The translations under genes and the position numbers were made by a program. Below, piece by piece: positions 21,566-32,812 of a DNA stretch of 64,000 nt (within the stretch, counting starts at the first letter, position 1; each line of letters begins with the position of its first letter). The stretch is from Cladorrhinum sp. PSN259. Its lineage: Eukaryota; Ascomycota; Sordariomycetes; Sordariales; Podosporaceae. Under the pieces are notes generated by a model, which had not been told where the DNA came from, ran no database searches, and saw nothing but the letters and a program-made list of their open reading frames with translations. Location of the stretch: the NCBI GenBank assembly GCA_033725935.1, contig MU867098.1, positions 62,001 through 126,000 of the forward strand. The letters run 5' to 3'.

Positions 21566-22257
21566 AATGTTATTGAGAAAAAGAGGAAGGCGGGGGGGAT
21601 GTGTTGTTTATTTTGGTAAACTTTGAGGACTCGGAGCGTCTTTTGGATATCTATTGGGATTTAATTTAGCACAACGGCATCATCAATAATCCATCGTACG
21701 GCATCTCTGACAGAAAAACAAATCATAACCGCAGTTTGACTTTACCAAACACCCACCACTTCAGTCCTCTTGGTGACGACCGTCATCGAAACGATGGAAA
21801 TTCATTCTTTGTCCTCTACATTTATAAAAGCATTCGGCTTGCTCTAAATGAAGAGCGAATATAGCAAAACTGCCACCCACACATTCACTCTCTTAACTTC
21901 CTTCCTTCGTGCACTCCTATTTCATTCCTTGGCAGGAATCTCGAAGGAGGAGTGAAACATAAATAAGGGACGCTAAATACTCATGATAATTTCTTCTCTT
22001 AATATAGAGATGGGGGGAAAAAGAGATTCAGCGACTCTCACAAACAGTATATGTTTTGTTTTACTTTATCCCTTCTTGCCCAACATTTTCTCCAATATCA
22101 AAAAGAGGAGAAAAAAAAAGAAAGATAGCAAACCAGTGCATGAAAAGAATATTCTGTTAACACACACAAAATATGACTTTGTCGTTTTGCCCCCAACGTA
22201 AAATAACAATTCAGACCTTTAACACAGCTTGAGACAAATCAGTGTTGATATATGCTC
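21566..22257. other. Convergent intergenic region
   Basis: Between the WLM gene and the 3' end of the Ras-GEF gene. AT-rich with A tracts near 22108; consistent with 3' UTRs. No coding frame of note. Confidence 0.45.
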
Positions 22258-22701
22258 TCAATGCATCCAACAATGCCTCCCAACATTAAAAGGCGTAAAG
22301 CCGACCCCCCCACCACCGACACCAGCACCCATCAATGCGCCGTTCATCCACTTGGGCATCGGAGGAATCTCTTCCTCCCCCGACTTTGACCCTCTCAATT
22401 TTTTACTTTCCGGTGTCTTCACGCTCAGGCTCTTCTCCAGAGACTTTCTCTCCTTCTCGCTCAGCGATGACTTTGATTTCCGGTCTCCTGACGACCAAGA
22501 CGACTTCGGTCTCTGCTGCTGCTGCTGTTGTTGCTCCTGTTCCTGTTGCTCCAGCTCAAGTGAAGTTCTCCTCGACTGTATCACCTCCACCTTCCTGAAC
22601 CTCCTCGTTCTAATGGGCATCGAGAATGATCTCATCTTTTGTTGGGGTTGCTTGATCTCTACCAAATTCAAGGGTTTCAGAGTTTGCTGTGGTTGCTCGC
22701 G
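22258..22701 (-). other. 147-codon open frame directly after the TAG stop of the Ras-GEF gene
   Basis: In the same frame as the Ras-GEF gene, the reading frame continues without a stop from the codon after TAG (22704-22702) to TGA at 22260-22258. The predicted residues look like a real disordered tail: basic and Ser-rich, a seven-Gln run flanked by QEQE, RRTS and KSSWSSGDRK phospho-site-like stretches, and a final hydrophobic/Gly patch. No upstream Met start or splice signal that keeps frame and removes the TAG was found. It could be a readthrough extension, an alternative exon, or a tail lost by a recent stop. Confidence 0.5.
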
Positions 22702-25700
22702 CTACTTTGCTAACCACGCAAACTTCTTCCTCGTACTTGATTCTGATCCGCCCATGGTACTAGGTTCAACGTGTATACTGCGCTGGTAGATGTCCTATAA
22801 CAAAGTTAGTTCGCGCCATCCTATGAATACACAGTATTGAATACGCATACCTCTTCGTCAGTAGACATCTGACAGTTCAATATCAACCCCTTATTCAGCT
22901 CATGCCTCTGAAGGTTCGGGTAAGGCTGTCCCTGACTCTTCATCAAGGGAAGCAAAACTTCACCCAGAACCTCAAACTTCTTCCAGTTAATCTGATCACC
23001 GTTCGGCCCTACAAAGGTTTTGCTCCCTTCCTCAGCCGAAACTAAATCTCGCCGATGAAGCGGCACAAACGGAATTCTCGGCAGCGGTGAGTTCTCCCAC
23101 GCAAGCCGGTAAGCAAAATGGCTCTTCTGAGTGCCCATCAGCAGCACAAGACGGGCAAACCGCTTCTGCACATCCGAGTTCACCAGCGCCCGCGTCTGGG
23201 AGAGTCGATGGATGGCAGTGCCATTGATGCCAGCCAACACAGCAGCCAGGCCGTTGTAATTGTTGAGCTGACGAAGCTTATGCGCAATGACCATAAACTT
23301 CTCAAGGCACGGAGCACGGTGCTTGGCCTTGTCGCGGATTAGCACCATATTGGAAACCCATTTGGCAATATGGTTGAAGTGCGACACCATTCGATTGACG
23401 TTTTTCAGGCTGCGGCACTTTTCCTTCTGCTCGTGGGACAAGCTGACATGTCGAACCATATCACGGATTCTAATCGAGCTAAACATGACCCAGTCCATCC
23501 GCGTAATCTCATCGGCTATCGTATCTGGATCGGCCTCCATAAACATCTGGTAGCACCTCTTATCCATGGGTATGCGAGGTATTGGGACGAGGGTGGCTGC
23601 TTCACGCTCGTAATCTTCAACGGAGTGGTACTGATTCCTTGCCGGTCCCCGACTCCCATGGGTGTCCGGACCCGACATCTCAGAGCTTTGTGATGGGCGT
23701 CTTGGGCTAGGCGCACTTGGATCGTCCAGCATGAGAGAGCTGACCGAACCTGCCAGTATGCTTCGTCGTTTCCCCAAGCGGTCAAACACATCACCTTCAT
23801 CCACCGGATCCGACTTTTCCCAGCCCGTGTCGTCATCTTCCACGACATTTTGTTCTAAATGGAACCGCATTTGCTGGGCAGCTGCGACAAACATTGGCTC
23901 TGTTGATAATTGCCTGATGAGCTCTTCAAGACTTCTCCGTGTTGCTGGCCTGGCAAAATCGCCAGGGTACAGAGACACCCATTTTGCTACTGCTTCGACA
24001 GTTCGAGCCTGAGCCTCGACTTTGAGCAGGTACTGTATCGTCCTGTCGTCTCTCATTTGGTCCAGTCGGGCTCGTATTGCTGTTAGTAGTTGGTTCGGGG
24101 CTGCGAATTTTCGATATAGACACAAAAACACATCGGCAAAGTTATTGTCCGCCTTGTTTAGTTTTGGAGCGATCAGTCTGTCGACGAGCTCGTCAAATTT
24201 CACGCCCCCCGTCCTGGCCGGCCTGTCAAGGAAGCTCTCGTCGCTTCGCTGCAATATTGGCACGTCTTCTGAATATCTGTATGATTCGCCGTCAGACTCC
24301 GACACGTCTAGGAATGATTCGGCTCCATCCAAGCGAATGCCCGGCGTGCGCAAGAGGCTCGATACTGTTTGGTGAGGTGGAACAGCATCTTCTGATAGAT
24401 TTGTATTGCTGAGGTGTGCCGTTGTTTGATAATCTAACCTTGGCGATCTGGAGGCCGGCCCACGATAGTAGCTACCATCCTGTGAGGGCGGGACACCGCG
24501 CAACATAGAGAGGTCCGAACTTGCCCGACTATGTTTGCTGTGTTGACTGATTGGCCGGCCATTTATCAACTCCTGAGGTGCATCGAGGTTTGCTGCCGAG
24601 GCAGCGCGCCTTCGCTGCATCGAGCCTTCAGGTTTGTCTTGTTCTCCTGAGATTCTATTAGTCTTGTCTCAGAGCAGCGTTTGAGTAAGCGTACCTCGAC
24701 GACTTGCCAACGCTATTCTGAGCATGGCTTGCAGGCAATCACGAGTGCTCCCAGGTGAGTTAAATGAGGTTTTGAAATGGCCCGCGGCTGGAAATTCGGA
24801 TGCAACACTGGCCACGTCAAGTTGGCGTGCTTCTTCAGGGGCGTCGCATTTTGTTGCAGCGAGAATGGTGGGCAGAGACGAATTGGCCAGAGCAGCTGCA
24901 TACGTCATTAATAAGAATGTTGTTTACCAGAGGAATCTGCACAACCAAAACAAACACTCACACATGATTGTTTCCAATTCTCGTACGGTTTCCTTGTCCG
25001 TGACATCGTACAAAATCAATGCGCCATCCATGCGGGGTACCATGTGTCCGCCTATTTGTTTCGGCCAATGTATCGGCTGCCGCGGGTCCAATTCGATGCC
25101 TTCAAGATCGAGCTCGACCAGTGTTACGTAGTATTGGTTGCCGTCAAGTTCATAACGCATCGTTGTGATATTTTGGTTTGGTGGCCTCGATGCCCGCATT
25201 GATCGCTGGACAAAAGCCGACTTCCCCACGCCCTCGGCGCCAATGATGGCGACATTGATAGACTCCATGGTGTTGTTTCTACTATGGTGGAACTGAGGTT
25301 GCACAGTCAGCGTCTCGTTGCATCCCACACTTGCACATCCCACAATCCTGCGGCCAGGGCTCTGCGTACCCAGGGTGTTGGTCCAAAATCGTTCGTCAGC
25401 GAGTCTTTCCTAGGAGGGATCCACGGTTGCCGCTCGTCATTGCGGTCCGCAGCAACACTCGCAGTAGTGGTAGTAGCAGTCGTCGGTAGCTCTGTATCCG
25501 TTGTCGGTAGCTGTGTGTTCGTAAAGCGAAGGAAAAAAGGATCGTCAAGGATTGAAGCGAAGGAATCACGATTATTACCGGTGGGGTGGTCGTCGGCGGG
25601 GAGCAAAAAGGTGCCCTGGAAACCGTAGGGGGCTGGTGAAAGAAAGGGAGGTCCGCCGAGCCCGAATCCAGGGGTGATAGAAGGCTCGTCGGTGTTCGGA

Positions 25701-25843
25701 TACGGGTGCGGTTCGAAGTGATAGGGATCTTGTGGCGGGGGGGCAGCAAACGACGGCGCAGATACAAGCTGCTGCTGCTGCTGCTGCTGAGACACCCCTC
25801 GTCCTCGGTCTGGTTGTATGGGCTGATGAGTCTGGGCCGTCAT
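22702..25843 (-). CDS. Ras-like GTPase fused to RasGEF-N and RasGEF (Cdc25-type exchange factor)
   Basis: Exons 25843-25370, 25292-24962, 24895-24695, 24646-22851 and 22794-22702 keep one frame and give 964 residues. Domains: Gln/Pro-rich disordered N-terminus (1-158); Ras-like G domain (about 167-335) with G1 GAEGVGKS, G3 DLEG, hydrophobic strand MDGALILYDVT and G4 TKCD; Ser-rich linker; RasGEF-N (about 480-605, FDELVDRLIAPKL); catalytic RasGEF (about 700-930). The latter contains the helical-hairpin region (HLAKWVSNMVL-like, NNYNGLAAVLAGING, FVPLHRRDL). Exchange factors load Ras with GTP for growth and morphogenesis signalling. Oddities: the usual Gln after DxxG is Ile and NKxD is TKCD, so the G domain may be catalytically weak. 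The first intron (25369-25293) is inferred; translation could instead begin at Met 25268, omitting the Gln-rich part. Confidence 0.85.
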
Positions 25844-28800
25844 TTTCTCTAGGGTTGGGGACACCGCGACATGACGGTGGAATCAAAGAAAGAAAGAAAA
25901 AAAGACTAAAGATTAGGAGGGCATACCACTTCGCCTGTTGCTGTTGTTGCTGTTGTCTGTTCGCAATGTGGATCGGCGGGATGCGGCAAGGCGCGCAGGA
26001 GATGGGGACCAGAGGGAGCCTTCGTAGAAGTAAGGTAAAGCCGGGTCGCGGCAGGGACAGGTCGAGTTGGGTTGATGGCGTCAAGCGTTCAATGGCAGGA
26101 GGGCGTCAAGGGCGTTACGCAGTTATCGACGGGGGTTCCTTCCCTGGTGAGTGGAGGAGTAGAGAAGGGAGGCGGCAGGACCAGGGCACAGCGTGTTGAA
26201 GCCTGAGGTCGAGGTGAGGTGATGGTCCCTTTTTCCCCCCAGTGCCGCAAACAAGGGTCTGGTTGTCACTCTGGACGGGACTTGCAGGTTCCAGATTGCC
26301 AGGCGTCGTTGCAAACAAATGCTGCTGCTGCGCTGTGGCTGTCCACTTTCCACGCAAGTGCTACCGCGACGGGCACACCAGCTCTTGGCAACGTCCACTG
26401 ACCGAACTCCAGCGCGGTGGAGAAGCTAACGGCCACTCCCGTTCTTTCTCAGAAGTATTTTGAAGATGGATCTCCAGAGTGCAGGTTCGGCATTCCATTT
26501 GGGAGGAGGGGTTTATGTTTTTTGTGGGTTACTACCTATCTAGGACTTGGCAAAGCTGCGTGCTCTCGATGCAGTGTTGCAGTTGCTGCTTTGTGCCTCC
26601 GCGCCTCCGCCCCTGGCCCCTGCAGCACCTTCAACTTGAAGTCACAGATCAGAGATTTAGACGGCGTTTGAGCCAAGGCAGTAAACAATTGAGGCCGGCG
26701 ATGACGATGATGATTATGATGATGATGATGTCGATGCGGATGGTCCCCAGATCGATTGAATTGACATGTTCTTTGTGCCATCTCAAAAAAAGCCACACGC
26801 ATGCTCCCAGCTCTGTCCCGTCGGTGTTCACCTCGTGGCATAGAGGAACGGCCCGAACAATAAGAGCATCGGTTTAACTTGGAGCAACTGGTTCCGAGCA
26901 GTTGCCAGTTGTGAGAAGCTTTGATAACTTCACAATGAGCTGCAGCAAGCCACATATGCAAGGCCTCGACAGCTTCTTTAACTTGCAACAAACAAAGAGT
27001 ATGGTAACGGCGATAATTCTCAAAGAGCACCACTGGACCCGAAACACCTCCGTCACGGCCCCTATGACATTCGATACACAGCTGCCTCTTTCAGACAAAC
27101 TTGGAAATCAGATGCCCGCCTTCTTGCAGCCTTTCACAACGGCGTAACATTGCAGCTCTCTCAACGTCTTCTCTCTCCAACATCGCAATTCCGGCTGCAA
27201 CTGGAGCCGCCTGGCTAAATTGTCAACGACCATGGTTCACTCAACGAGGAGATCATCGCAACGAGGCTCAACCTGCGACAACGTTTGACGCCACGGCAAC
27301 CCGGCCGAAAGGGGTGAAGTGTTGCGACTGATTGCTCTGCCCTGAATTGGTGGCTGAACTTTGAATACGAAAAACCAAACCAACTTGGCCGATTGCCGGA
27401 TAACCAAAAGTGTCACCGTCGATTTATGCATACAAGAGGCGCTGCAAGGTAAGCGTATGACGCCACCACCCACTCGTTTGGTCCCTGAAGGCTGCAGTGT
27501 GCTTGTCGTGCGTGCCGCTAATAAGCTCAAGATCACGAGGGAGGAAAGTGGGCGGCACTGCTGTTATCATCTTGGCAGATACGCGCCATTGCCATTTACG
27601 AAAGTCAATTCTGCAAGAATATCCGAAAAGATTACCTGATAAACACAACCAAATATCCAAGACTTTTGGAGAAGTTAATAGTCCCTATTGAAGACTTGTT
27701 AACAAAACCCGGGGGAAGGAAACAGAGACAAGGAATGCCCGCCCAAACAAACTCTTTTCGGGCCACCTTTTAGGTATTGAATGACCGGCATGGCCCCGCC
27801 CTCGGAGAGTCTAGAGAGTAGGTAGATGGAGAGGCCGGAAGCGGTCCAGGCTTTTTGGCCCCCATCGATAGTCTTCCCTTCATCACACAATAAAGTTTTG
27901 TGTTGTTTGTCTTTTTTTCAGGGACGCGGAAAGCAATAAGTACTTTTGTGATAAAAAGCCTCCCCCAACAAGAGCCGAGACCGCTAGTTCAACTTTGTCG
28001 ATCAGGACCCAGGCCAGTTTTAGACTGAACCCCGGCCAGCGCTTGAACCCCACACGCACAGCAAGCGAAGACTGGGGAACTGGGGATCAGCAGGGAGTCC
28101 AGCGTGAGGGGATGAAGAAGAGAAGGAGGAGGTCGTGATGGCGGGTAAATCGACTTCGCCTCTTCATCGCCGTATTTTACCTACACCAAGCGCGGGCACC
28201 GGGCATAAGCAAACGCAAATCACAAAGCCAATTGCTGCGTCTTCGGACATGTCCTTCGTAGCAGCAGCGGGTATAGGAGGAACGTCTTCTCCTTATTCAT
28301 GTTTGGTGTGAACCTAGTTAGCCAAAAGTCAAATGACCTAAAAAAATGTTCGGTCCTGTGTCCGGACCCCTACCCACACACCCACCAGCACGCAGCTGCA
28401 ACCATTCCCCAGTTCCAAAGGAGCCGCCCTTTTCCAGCCAGGCCAGGATGTCGAGGAAACCCAATTCGGCATCTGATCGGTTGACGCAGTTGGTGGCTAC
28501 GTGAGAGACAATCGCAATCCTACCATGAATCCATAAATGCTACGACTTGGGGATGAAGATCGAAAGAAAAGCCGGGGCCCCAGTCTCCACCTCGCCCTGG
28601 TTCCGACTCCGACCTCATTGTCCGATGCATTCCAACCTGATCCGTCTAGTGCAATAGTGTAGTTGCGTCGATTTCCTGCAGGGGTAGGAGTCACCGAAAA
28701 GGGCCAGAGAAAAAAGAGACATTGCCGGCGGTTTCTGGATCTGTGTCTAGCAAAAGATGCACATGAGTGTCCACTACATATTACCGTGGTATCCCCTTCC

Positions 28801-29286
28801 CCCTCCTCCCTTGACTCTCCCAAGGAACTCCCTTCAAACCCAAAATCACCATACCCGCCCCACGTGCCAGTCGAGGTGACATCGTCTGCGTACCTAGTCT
28901 AACTTTTCCCCCCTCGTGTCCCTGGGCGACCCTTATTCACATCTCTTGCATGTTTGTCTGAGACAAATAACCACCCTCTCCTCCCATCAAATTCTGTCAG
29001 ATGGTACGGAGAAAAGCATATACAATACACTTCTGCCAAGAGAGACGACAAATTCACGCCCGGACGACGCCATAAACCCCAAGGACCCCGCAGATCATAC
29101 CACAAGCGATACCAAAAAGTCCATTCTCTAATCAACCGATACGAAGAAACCCTCCGTCTTCGAAAGCCAGCCGAGAGCTTGTTTTCCCGACTGTAACATA
29201 TTAGACGGGAATCCCTCCTTCTGCTTCACAGAGAGAACTCTTTTTTCTTTTTCTCTCTCTGAGTAGTTTTCCCCAAGGCGAGGGGA
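25844..29286. other. 3.4-kb divergent intergenic region, no gene recognised
   Basis: Between the Ras-GEF gene (leftward) and the Gln/Ser-rich gene (rightward). Contains CTG/TTG trinucleotide patches (25938-25962), a GAT-rich microsatellite (26701-26736) and scattered short frames with no protein-like character. The last 450 bases are C/T-rich then T-rich, like a leader. No tRNA-like fold found by eye. Confidence 0.45.
26701..26740. repeat. GAT/ATG-rich imperfect microsatellite
   Basis: Repeated GATGAT units with interruptions, visible directly. Confidence 0.7.
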
Positions 29287-30525
29287 ATGCAGTTCAAAAT
29301 GAGCTTGGCCAGGGAGCAGCATTATCACGGAGCTGCCCGCCTCGGAGGAGTAGTGGGAGGACCAGGTCGAGGAAACATGAAACCTTCAAAATCAAAAGTA
29401 CCCGAGGGCCAGCTTGACCCAGAGGATCTTACAAGACGTCTCATGATGGTGTTGGCAGATCAGAAAGCATACGCAGAACGAAAACGAAAAGCAGCAGCTA
29501 AAGCAGAAGCGGCGGCGGCAGCAGCAGTAGGAGCAGCATTATCATCATCTGGAGGGGAATCGTCTAGGAACCGGGAATCCCGCAGCCATCGTTCCAGACA
29601 AGACCCGTCATCATCAACAGAACAAGCCAACAACACCAAATCCTCCTCCTCCAGACGCAAGGCCTCCGCCACAACCATCCCCACCACCAACCCCGACACC
29701 AACACCACAAGCACCACTCTAGCCGCCAACAATGTCTCCTCTGGCAATGAATACCACCACGTGCCCCAAGAAGCAGCCAAGCAGTTCGCCCGCACAACAA
29801 CACCCCAACAGATGCGCAGCAACGATTTCATCGCCCGACTGCACAAGATAGCCATCACCAACTCCCACTCGCAGAAATCAGCCGAAGCCCCCGCGGAGGT
29901 AGCCCGCCAGCTCCGCCTCTCCCAATCCCAGCGAGACAAGTCCCTGCAAGCCACTTCCTCAAACCAAAAACACACTTTCGAAGCTGAAATCTCCCGCCTT
30001 CAGCGGCGTCACTCCATCCCTGCCACCTCTTCAGTCTCAGACCACCACCACCCAGCAGAGCCCCATTCCCACAATAGACGAAGCTCAGTCCTGGGATTAG
30101 AACCCCACACGGAACCAATACCAGAGGACAACAACACCTCCTCAGCAACACCCTCGCTTTCACCCATCGAAGCTCTAAACGAGCATAGAGCAGTAGACTG
30201 GACTCAAAGCGATGAGATGCGTCGTGCTCAGCAACAGCAGCAGCAGCAGCAGGCTCAAATTCAACGGGGCGCGGTAGAGCATGTCGAACGCCAGCAGGCT
30301 GCGCCACAGCAACCTAAAACTCACAAGAAGCTGCTTCTATCGCCCCTGTTGAAACCTGCTCAGTCTATTTGGGGACTGAGGGGGAAAATCAGCAGCAGCA
30401 GCAGCAGCAAGACCGACGATAACGAGAAAGAAAAAGAGGTCAAGTCACCCATCAAGGAATCAAAGTCGCCCAGGTCGCCCAAGGATGGCAGCGGCAGTGG
30501 ATTCTTTGGACGGTTTAAGCGGTAA
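29287..30525 (+). CDS. Hypothetical low-complexity Ser/Gln-rich protein
   Basis: Single exon, 412 residues (Met at 29299 is an alternative start). I do not recognise a domain. The N-terminal region LDPEDLTRRLMMVLADQKAYAERKRKAAAKAEAAAAAA (about 43-80) predicts a long charged helix with an Ala run. The middle is Ser/Asn/Thr-rich with NDFIARLHKIAI (about 179-190) and ISRLQRRHSIPA as short ordered islands. A nine-Gln tract lies near 315. Near the C-terminus LLLSPLLKPAQSIWGLRGK is a compact hydrophobic island, and the chain ends with Lys/Ser-Pro repeats and GFFGRFKR. Such islands in a disordered chain suggest a scaffold or regulator with several short binding motifs. No neighbour hints at its role. 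Confidence 0.7.
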   Translation: MQFKMSLAREQHYHGAARLGGVVGGPGRGNMKPSKSKVPEGQLDPEDLTRRLMMVLADQKAYAERKRKAAAKAEAAAAAAVGAALSSSGGESSRNRESRSHRSRQDPSSSTEQANNTKSSSSRRKASATTIPTTNPDTNTTSTTLAANNVSSGNEYHHVPQEAAKQFARTTTPQQMRSNDFIARLHKIAITNSHSQKSAEAPAEVARQLRLSQSQRDKSLQATSSNQKHTFEAEISRLQRRHSIPATSSVSDHHHPAEPHSHNRRSSVLGLEPHTEPIPEDNNTSSATPSLSPIEALNEHRAVDWTQSDEMRRAQQQQQQQQAQIQRGAVEHVERQQAAPQQPKTHKKLLLSPLLKPAQSIWGLRGKISSSSSSKTDDNEKEKEVKSPIKESKSPRSPKDGSGSGFFGRFKR

Positions 30526-31296
30526 AAACCTAAAACCTAAAAGGGACAATAGAGAATACAATTCCTAGAAATTAAAGATCAATGAGGAGTAGAAGGGAGC
30601 TTTAGTTAGTTGATGGCGTCTTATTCATTGGTAAGGCTTGTCCGGCTTTTGGGTTGGTGGGGTTTTCAGAAGGGAGGGGGGGAAGGGGATAAACGAGTTC
30701 GAGGATTCAAGGTTTTATTTTTCAGGGATTTATCGGGAGGCCGTTGGGAGGGAGGTGTTCACTTTGGGCAAAAGTTGAAACGTTGGAATCTGAAAGTTCA
30801 TGATTTGAAATGAAAACGAAAGAGAGTACTTTAAAAAAAGGAAAATGTTTAATGATAAAAACAAGAATGGGAATATACAGCATATGGTACTTGGGAGTCT
30901 GTGATGGATGGACGGATGAATGGATGGATGAAATGGCGGGAAAGATAACAAGTTAATGTTTCGCGCGTTTGTTGAAACGGGCGCGTGCATTAGTCTCGAA
31001 AGTAGAATGTATTGGTAATGATATTCATCAATAGAAAGAACCGCAATAGAGATCTGAGCGAACAGCTGATAAAGATCACCTCGGATGTTTTCGTGTCTTC
31101 CAGTACCGTATATGGAAATGCTAACCAATATCGCCTGGTATCTTCTCCCTCTTCTATGGGCGATATGCTAAAGATTTTGGGGGTATCTATCTAATGTTCT
31201 GGCAACGCAGATGCAAATTTGATGTAACTCTTTTTCTTTTCCACTCTCCAAGACTGACCTCGCCTCCTCTTAACCCAATCCTCCATCCCCATCTTC
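30526..31296. other. Convergent intergenic region
   Basis: 3' regions of the Ser/Gln-rich gene and the HIT-finger gene. A GGAT/GATG-type short repeat lies at 30904-30930. No coding signal. Confidence 0.45.
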
Positions 31297-32169
31297 TCAC
31301 CTAGAGGAATCCCCTCCCGCCTCCTCCTTCAACAACCGCTCAATAACAGCCCTCTCCTCACTCACCACCTCCTCCCTAACCATATCCATTGCTTTCTCCC
31401 GCTTATCCCTCGTACTAAGCAAGCAAAGCACCAGGTCGCAAAACTCTCTCACTCCATCACCTGTATCACCCGGGTCTGTCCTTGCTTTGCGCAATGCATC
31501 CGCCCCTTTTCTAAGCCCAACATCTTTCGTCCACGGCTGTTGCTGCTGCGGCCGTCGGCCCGGTATTGAAGAAGTAGAAAATTGTTGTGAAAGACTAGGA
31601 GGCAGGGTAGAAGCCTGTATGCGCTCGAGCGCAGACGGTAAGGTAGGATATTTCTTGAAGAGTCGTTCAAAGACGTGCGCATGCTCGACCAAGACGCTGT
31701 ATGGGTCGTCTTCTTTTGGTGGTTCTGTGGCGGCTGCTGATGGCGCTGGGGTTGGGGGGATGGGATCTGGAGGGTGGTTTTCTTTGTGTTGTTTGTTGCA
31801 GGCGACGGAACAACTAGAGTAGATTTGGGTTAGGATGCGACATATTGGGAAGGCTTGGGTCTTGGAAGAGAAAGGGGAAGAGATCGCATACTATGGCATG
31901 AAGCAGCCTGGTCGCGGGCATTTGTATTTCCCTGGCTGTGTTTGGCAGACACCGCAGAGCTTGGGTTCTGGTTTTTGTCTTGGTGGAGGGGAGTCTATTT
32001 TCGTCCCATTTTCGGGTTCTTGTTTAGTTGTTGGTGGCTCTGTTGTCACCGTCGTCGACTCTGGCGCTTCTGTACTCGATTGGGCAGAAACAGCACCGAG
32101 CAGTCCTGGAATCCCATTGACGACCTCGGGCGCGCTTTTAGCGCTTTCTTCTTGTGGTGGTGAACTCAT
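31297..32169 (-). CDS. HIT-type zinc-finger protein
   Basis: Exons 32169-31892 and 31813-31297 (intron 31891-31814, donor GTATGC, acceptor CTCTAG) give 264 residues. The splice joins the two halves of one zinc finger: Cys72-x2-Cys75, Cys84, Cys89, then Tyr-Cys94-x3-Cys98 and His102, the HIT-finger pattern (KYKCP ... YCSVACNKQH). A disordered acidic N-terminus of 70 residues precedes it. The C-terminal half (about 125-264) is helical, with FERLFKKYPTLPSALERIQ and a REFCDLVLCLLS helix, as in the ZNHIT3/Hit1 group that assembles box C/D snoRNPs. Which HIT protein this corresponds to is not certain. It is divergent from NFU1 with 643 bp between starts. Confidence 0.87.
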
Positions 32170-32812
32170 TGATTCCGATTTATATATGACCGATGGAGGT
32201 AAAAGAAGTAAAAGAAAAGTTCTGTTTGGGCGGGAAAATAAGGATGAGGTCAAAATCGCGAAAATCGACTGCCAATTAGAGATGGTTCTCGACGAGGATC
32301 CAATGCGCGTCGGGTGCTCCCGAGATGAGGCTGGGCCGTTGGGAGTTAATGGACGGACCGAGAATAAGTTTGATTGAATAGCTGCAAGTAATAATGATTC
32401 GATATCGGGAGTTGATTCGCAGTCGCAGGGGTGGGTATAATCGTAATCGCGGTAATGGCCTGTCCAGTGATATCGCAAAGCTTGGTGGTGCAGTGGACTT
32501 TTGGATCTGCGATTCCTCCCGCCCCAAACGGAAAACTGGAGACGCGATAAAAAAAAAAATAAGGGTGCCGAGAGCTATGACGCACAATACCGTTTTTAGT
32601 GGAGCCGGGACCCCGGGGTTTTGACATTTTGCTGACAAAAGGACCCCGGGCGATAGGGACCGGCTGCGGGATTCGACAGAGATCCATCCATTCTCGACAA
32701 ACGTTTCCCGCGATTGCCTTCACTTTTACTTTTTTTTTTCCCAAGACAGTAACCTAAGTTCTTCGATTTAACCAATTTGCTCTTGGGAACAACCCCGCCG
32801 TCTATTCACAAA
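32170..32812. promoter_or_regulatory. Shared divergent promoter region, HIT-finger gene / NFU1
   Basis: 643 bp between two divergent ATGs; both promoters must lie here. No element is certain. A C/T-rich tract with TTTTTTTTTC at about 32731-32740 precedes the NFU1 start. Confidence 0.5.

Noticed and set aside
22229..22789. 186-codon plus-strand frame with a Cys run
   Set aside because: The Cys run is the antisense of the CAG-encoded Gln tract in the frame downstream of the Ras-GEF gene; no real protein features.
26536..27033. 165-codon minus-strand frame with a His run
   Set aside because: The His run is the antisense of the GAT microsatellite; no other protein-like character.
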